Shown piece after piece: positions 6,170 through 7,636 of a stretch of DNA of 7,636 nt. A program made the translations under genes and the position numbers. The stretch lies in assembly GCA_002414205.1 (NCBI GenBank), contig DHYQ01000012.1:1-7636 (forward strand), written 5' to 3'. Below the pieces are notes generated by a model, which saw only the letters and a list, made by a program, of their open reading frames with translations, was not told the origin of the DNA and made no database searches. The first letter of the stretch is position 1; the number at the start of each line of letters is the position of its first letter. Origin of the DNA: Gallionellaceae bacterium UBA5126. Its GTDB lineage: Bacteria; Pseudomonadota; Gammaproteobacteria; Burkholderiales; Gallionellaceae.

Positions 6170-6238
6170 GTGGCGGCACTACGCTGCAAGACGCTTTTCC
6201 GCTACACTCAGCCCCCGTTTCATCCCCTTCATGTCCGC

Positions 6239-7312
6239 ATGTCCCGTCGCATACGCCTGAGCAGCCTGCTAAGTGCAGGTTATGTGCTCTTCATCAGCTA
6301 TGCCAGCCTGTCCCCTTTTTCCGGCTGGCGGGAGCAGGGCATTGCGTTTCATGAAGTCATCGACCTGCCCTGGCACCTGACATATACCCCCTTCGATGCC
6401 CTGCTGAATTTTGCCAGCTACATCCCCTTGGGCTTATTACTGGGTTTCCGCCTGCGTCTCAACCTGCCAGGCTGGCTGGTCATACTGCTGGTCACCTTGC
6501 TGGGCAGTCTGCTGTCCGCCAGTATGGAATACCTGCAAATGTATCTCCCCTATCGCACCAGCTCCAATGTCGATTTACTCACCAACACCCTAGGCAGCGC
6601 CGTCGGTTGCCTGTTAGCCGTCAGCGTCATTAACTGGACGAATCTCTACCAACATCTACACACTTGGCGCAACCATTTCTTTCATGAAACCCCCCAAACT
6701 GACCTAGGGCTGGGTCTGCTGTGCCTGTGGCTGTTTGGTCAGATCAACCCAGCCTTGCCCATGCTGGGCAACCTGTTTGTCAACGACATTGCACAACAAC
6801 CTTTTGTCGCCACGGTTGCCATTCCCTTCCACCCCCTGTCGGCACTGATCGTGCTGTGTAATCTGGTGATGCTGGGCAGCCTGTTACTGACCCTGCTGCG
6901 GAATCCACGTCACATCACCCTGGCAGCACTGACGCTGCTGTCGAGTGTGGCGCTATGCAAATTTGTCACCGCCTCACTGCTGCTGAAATCCTCCGCCCTG
7001 CTGCTCTGGGTGAATGCCGAATCCGTCAGCGGCATTAGCCTGGGGCTGCTGCTGCTGCATCTAGCCAGCAAACTGCCGCTGCCACACATCCACTACCTCG
7101 GCATGCCGATTGCTGTGGCTTATTTTGTTTTGTTCCACTACAACCTGGATCATGCCGCTGGCGACGACAGTGGCACCTCGGTGTATCTGTGGCACATCGG
7201 CCATCTGCGCAATTACAATGGTCTGGCGCAAATCATCGCGCAAATTTTCCCGCTGCTACTGCTGTATCACCTGTGGCGCACTCGCCAATCACCCCACCGG
7301 AGCCCCTCATGA
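6239..7312 (+). CDS. VanZ-like polytopic membrane protein
   Basis: This 357-residue inner-membrane protein has a VanZ-type N-terminal half. A first helix around residues 8-25 leads into SYASLSPF, then NFASYIPLGLLLGF at 57-70, a helix at about 79-95, and the conserved MEYLQ...R.S...D...N..G stretch with Glu97, Gln100, Arg106, Asp112, Asn116 and Gly119. VanZ itself contributes to teicoplanin resistance, but most chromosomal family members have no known role and no resistance claim is made here. The remaining two thirds adds further hydrophobic segments (about residues 155-175, 195-220, 225-280 and 285-305, plus one near the C-terminus), longer than a lone VanZ domain. The frame is open upstream to 6005, but that extension would run across the previous gene and the terminator, so I choose the ATG at 6239. 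No good Shine-Dalgarno sequence precedes it. TACACT at 6203-6208 is a possible -10 with no recognisable -35. Confidence 0.83.
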   Translation: MSRRIRLSSLLSAGYVLFISYASLSPFSGWREQGIAFHEVIDLPWHLTYTPFDALLNFASYIPLGLLLGFRLRLNLPGWLVILLVTLLGSLLSASMEYLQMYLPYRTSSNVDLLTNTLGSAVGCLLAVSVINWTNLYQHLHTWRNHFFHETPQTDLGLGLLCLWLFGQINPALPMLGNLFVNDIAQQPFVATVAIPFHPLSALIVLCNLVMLGSLLLTLLRNPRHITLAALTLLSSVALCKFVTASLLLKSSALLLWVNAESVSGISLGLLLLHLASKLPLPHIHYLGMPIAVAYFVLFHYNLDHAAGDDSGTSVYLWHIGHLRNYNGLAQIIAQIFPLLLLYHLWRTRQSPHRSPS

Positions 7313-7608
7313 GTTACTACCAACACCACCTGTTTTTTTGCACCAACCAACGTGAGAACGGCGAAAGCTGTTGCCAGCAACATGGCGCACAAGCCATGCG
7401 CGATTATCTGAAAGACCGCGCCAAGGCGGTGGGCCTGCAAAATGTGCGCATCAATTCCGCCGGTTGCCTAGGGCGCTGCGATGACGGCCCGGTGATCGTG
7501 GTGTATCCCGAAGGCACTTGGTACACCTACATCGACGAAAGCGATCTGGACGACATCCTCAGCGAGCATTTGCAAAATGGCCGTGTGGTGGAGCGGTTGA
7601 AGCTCTGA
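7309..7608 (+). CDS. Thioredoxin-like [2Fe-2S] ferredoxin
   Basis: This 99-residue protein has the ferredoxin form of the thioredoxin-like 2Fe-2S fold, as in Shethna-type ferredoxins and NuoE. Cluster ligands are apparent: FFCTNQR with Cys11, GESCCQQHG with Cys21 and Cys22 (one of them the ligand), and SAGCLGRCDDGP with Cys53 and Cys57. VVVYPEGTWYTYIDE and the final LNGRVVERL-like end fit the small stand-alone ferredoxins common in Proteobacteria. It should be a soluble one-electron carrier whose partner is not known. Its ATG overlaps the VanZ-like gene's stop as ATGA (7309-7312), and GGAG at 7299-7302 serves as ribosome binding site. The frame is open further upstream, but that part lies inside the VanZ-like gene and has no family similarity. 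Confidence 0.9.
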   Translation: MSYYQHHLFFCTNQRENGESCCQQHGAQAMRDYLKDRAKAVGLQNVRINSAGCLGRCDDGPVIVVYPEGTWYTYIDESDLDDILSEHLQNGRVVERLKL

Positions 7609-7636
7609 TGGCGGCGCAACATCAAGTGCAGTTTCC
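7608..7636 (+). CDS. 5' end of the next gene (partial, unidentified)
   Basis: An ATG at 7608-7610 overlaps the ferredoxin stop as TGATG and opens a frame reading MAAQHQVQF before the window ends. The overlap suggests coupling to the ferredoxin gene. Nine codons are not enough to identify it. From memory of similar neighbourhoods an alpha/beta hydrolase is possible, but nothing here shows it. Confidence 0.45.

Noticed and set aside
4939..6189. A 416-codon open frame on the - strand, longer than the sense gene, predicting a very hydrophobic protein.
   Set aside because: Its Val/Ile-rich stretches are simply the complement of GAC/GAT and AAC Asp/Asn codons on the sense strand. It runs through the terminator stem, and the sense frame has a signal peptide, a ribosome binding site and conserved repeats.
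6005..6238. Upstream extension of the VanZ-like frame.
   Set aside because: It overlaps the end of the repeat-protein gene in another frame and reads across the intrinsic terminator. VanZ similarity begins only after the ATG at 6239.
6258..6271. GAGCAGCCTGCTAA, resembling a Neisseriaceae DNA uptake sequence variant.
   Set aside because: It is an imperfect match, occurs once and inside a coding region. The canonical GCCGTCTGAA was not seen, so chance is the better explanation.
7189..7308. N-terminal extension of the ferredoxin frame.
   Set aside because: It lies within the VanZ-like coding region. The ferredoxin fold begins at the ATG at 7309, which has GGAG in front of it.

Overview
The window is a moderately GC-rich, densely packed stretch with every supported gene on the + strand and many start/stop overlaps. 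It looks like the chromosome of a Gram-negative bacterium of the Betaproteobacteria or a close relative. This rests on the Pseudomonas-style minor pilin cluster, the prepilin-peptidase leader peptides, and the housekeeping neighbours (exonuclease III, a VanZ-like membrane protein, a thioredoxin-like 2Fe-2S ferredoxin). No 16S or other marker is present, so the placement is an inference.

Layout. Bases 1-114 are the 3' end of an unidentified gene that overlaps by four bases an exonuclease III-family gene (111-875). A 123-base gap with one weak promoter candidate precedes a tight five-gene minor-pilin operon: a PilE-type pilin (999-1466), a GspH/FimT-FimU pseudopilin (1460-2110), PilV (2112-2711), PilW (2714-4015) and PilX (4012-4821). 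All junctions are overlaps or gaps of 1-2 bases. In the known Pseudomonas-type order the next gene would be the large adhesin and tip protein gene pilY1. It is not here. Its place holds a 96-base spacer with an orphan translation start, then a secreted 392-residue protein (4918-6096) that I do not recognise as a named family. That protein is rich in Asp, Lys, His and Cys. It has a signal peptide and two well-conserved repeats, each combining a VCH...GAC cysteine/histidine frame with an EF-hand-like DVDDDG acidic loop. A strong intrinsic terminator (6138-6169) closes the unit.

After the terminator comes a second unit: a VanZ-like polytopic membrane protein (6239-7312), a 99-residue 2Fe-2S ferredoxin (7309-7608) and the first nine codons of another gene (from 7608), all with overlapping stop and start codons.

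How they work together. The minor pilins are expected to be processed by the prepilin peptidase PilD, to assemble in the inner membrane, and to prime or cap the type IV pilus. In known systems PilY1 sits on that tip complex and its function depends on calcium. The main observation is that a secreted repeat protein with predicted acidic, possibly calcium- or metal-binding loops, and with codon use unlike a neighbouring gene, occupies the PilY1 position. It may be a new pilus-associated or pilus-secreted factor. This is inferred from gene position and motifs, not demonstrated.
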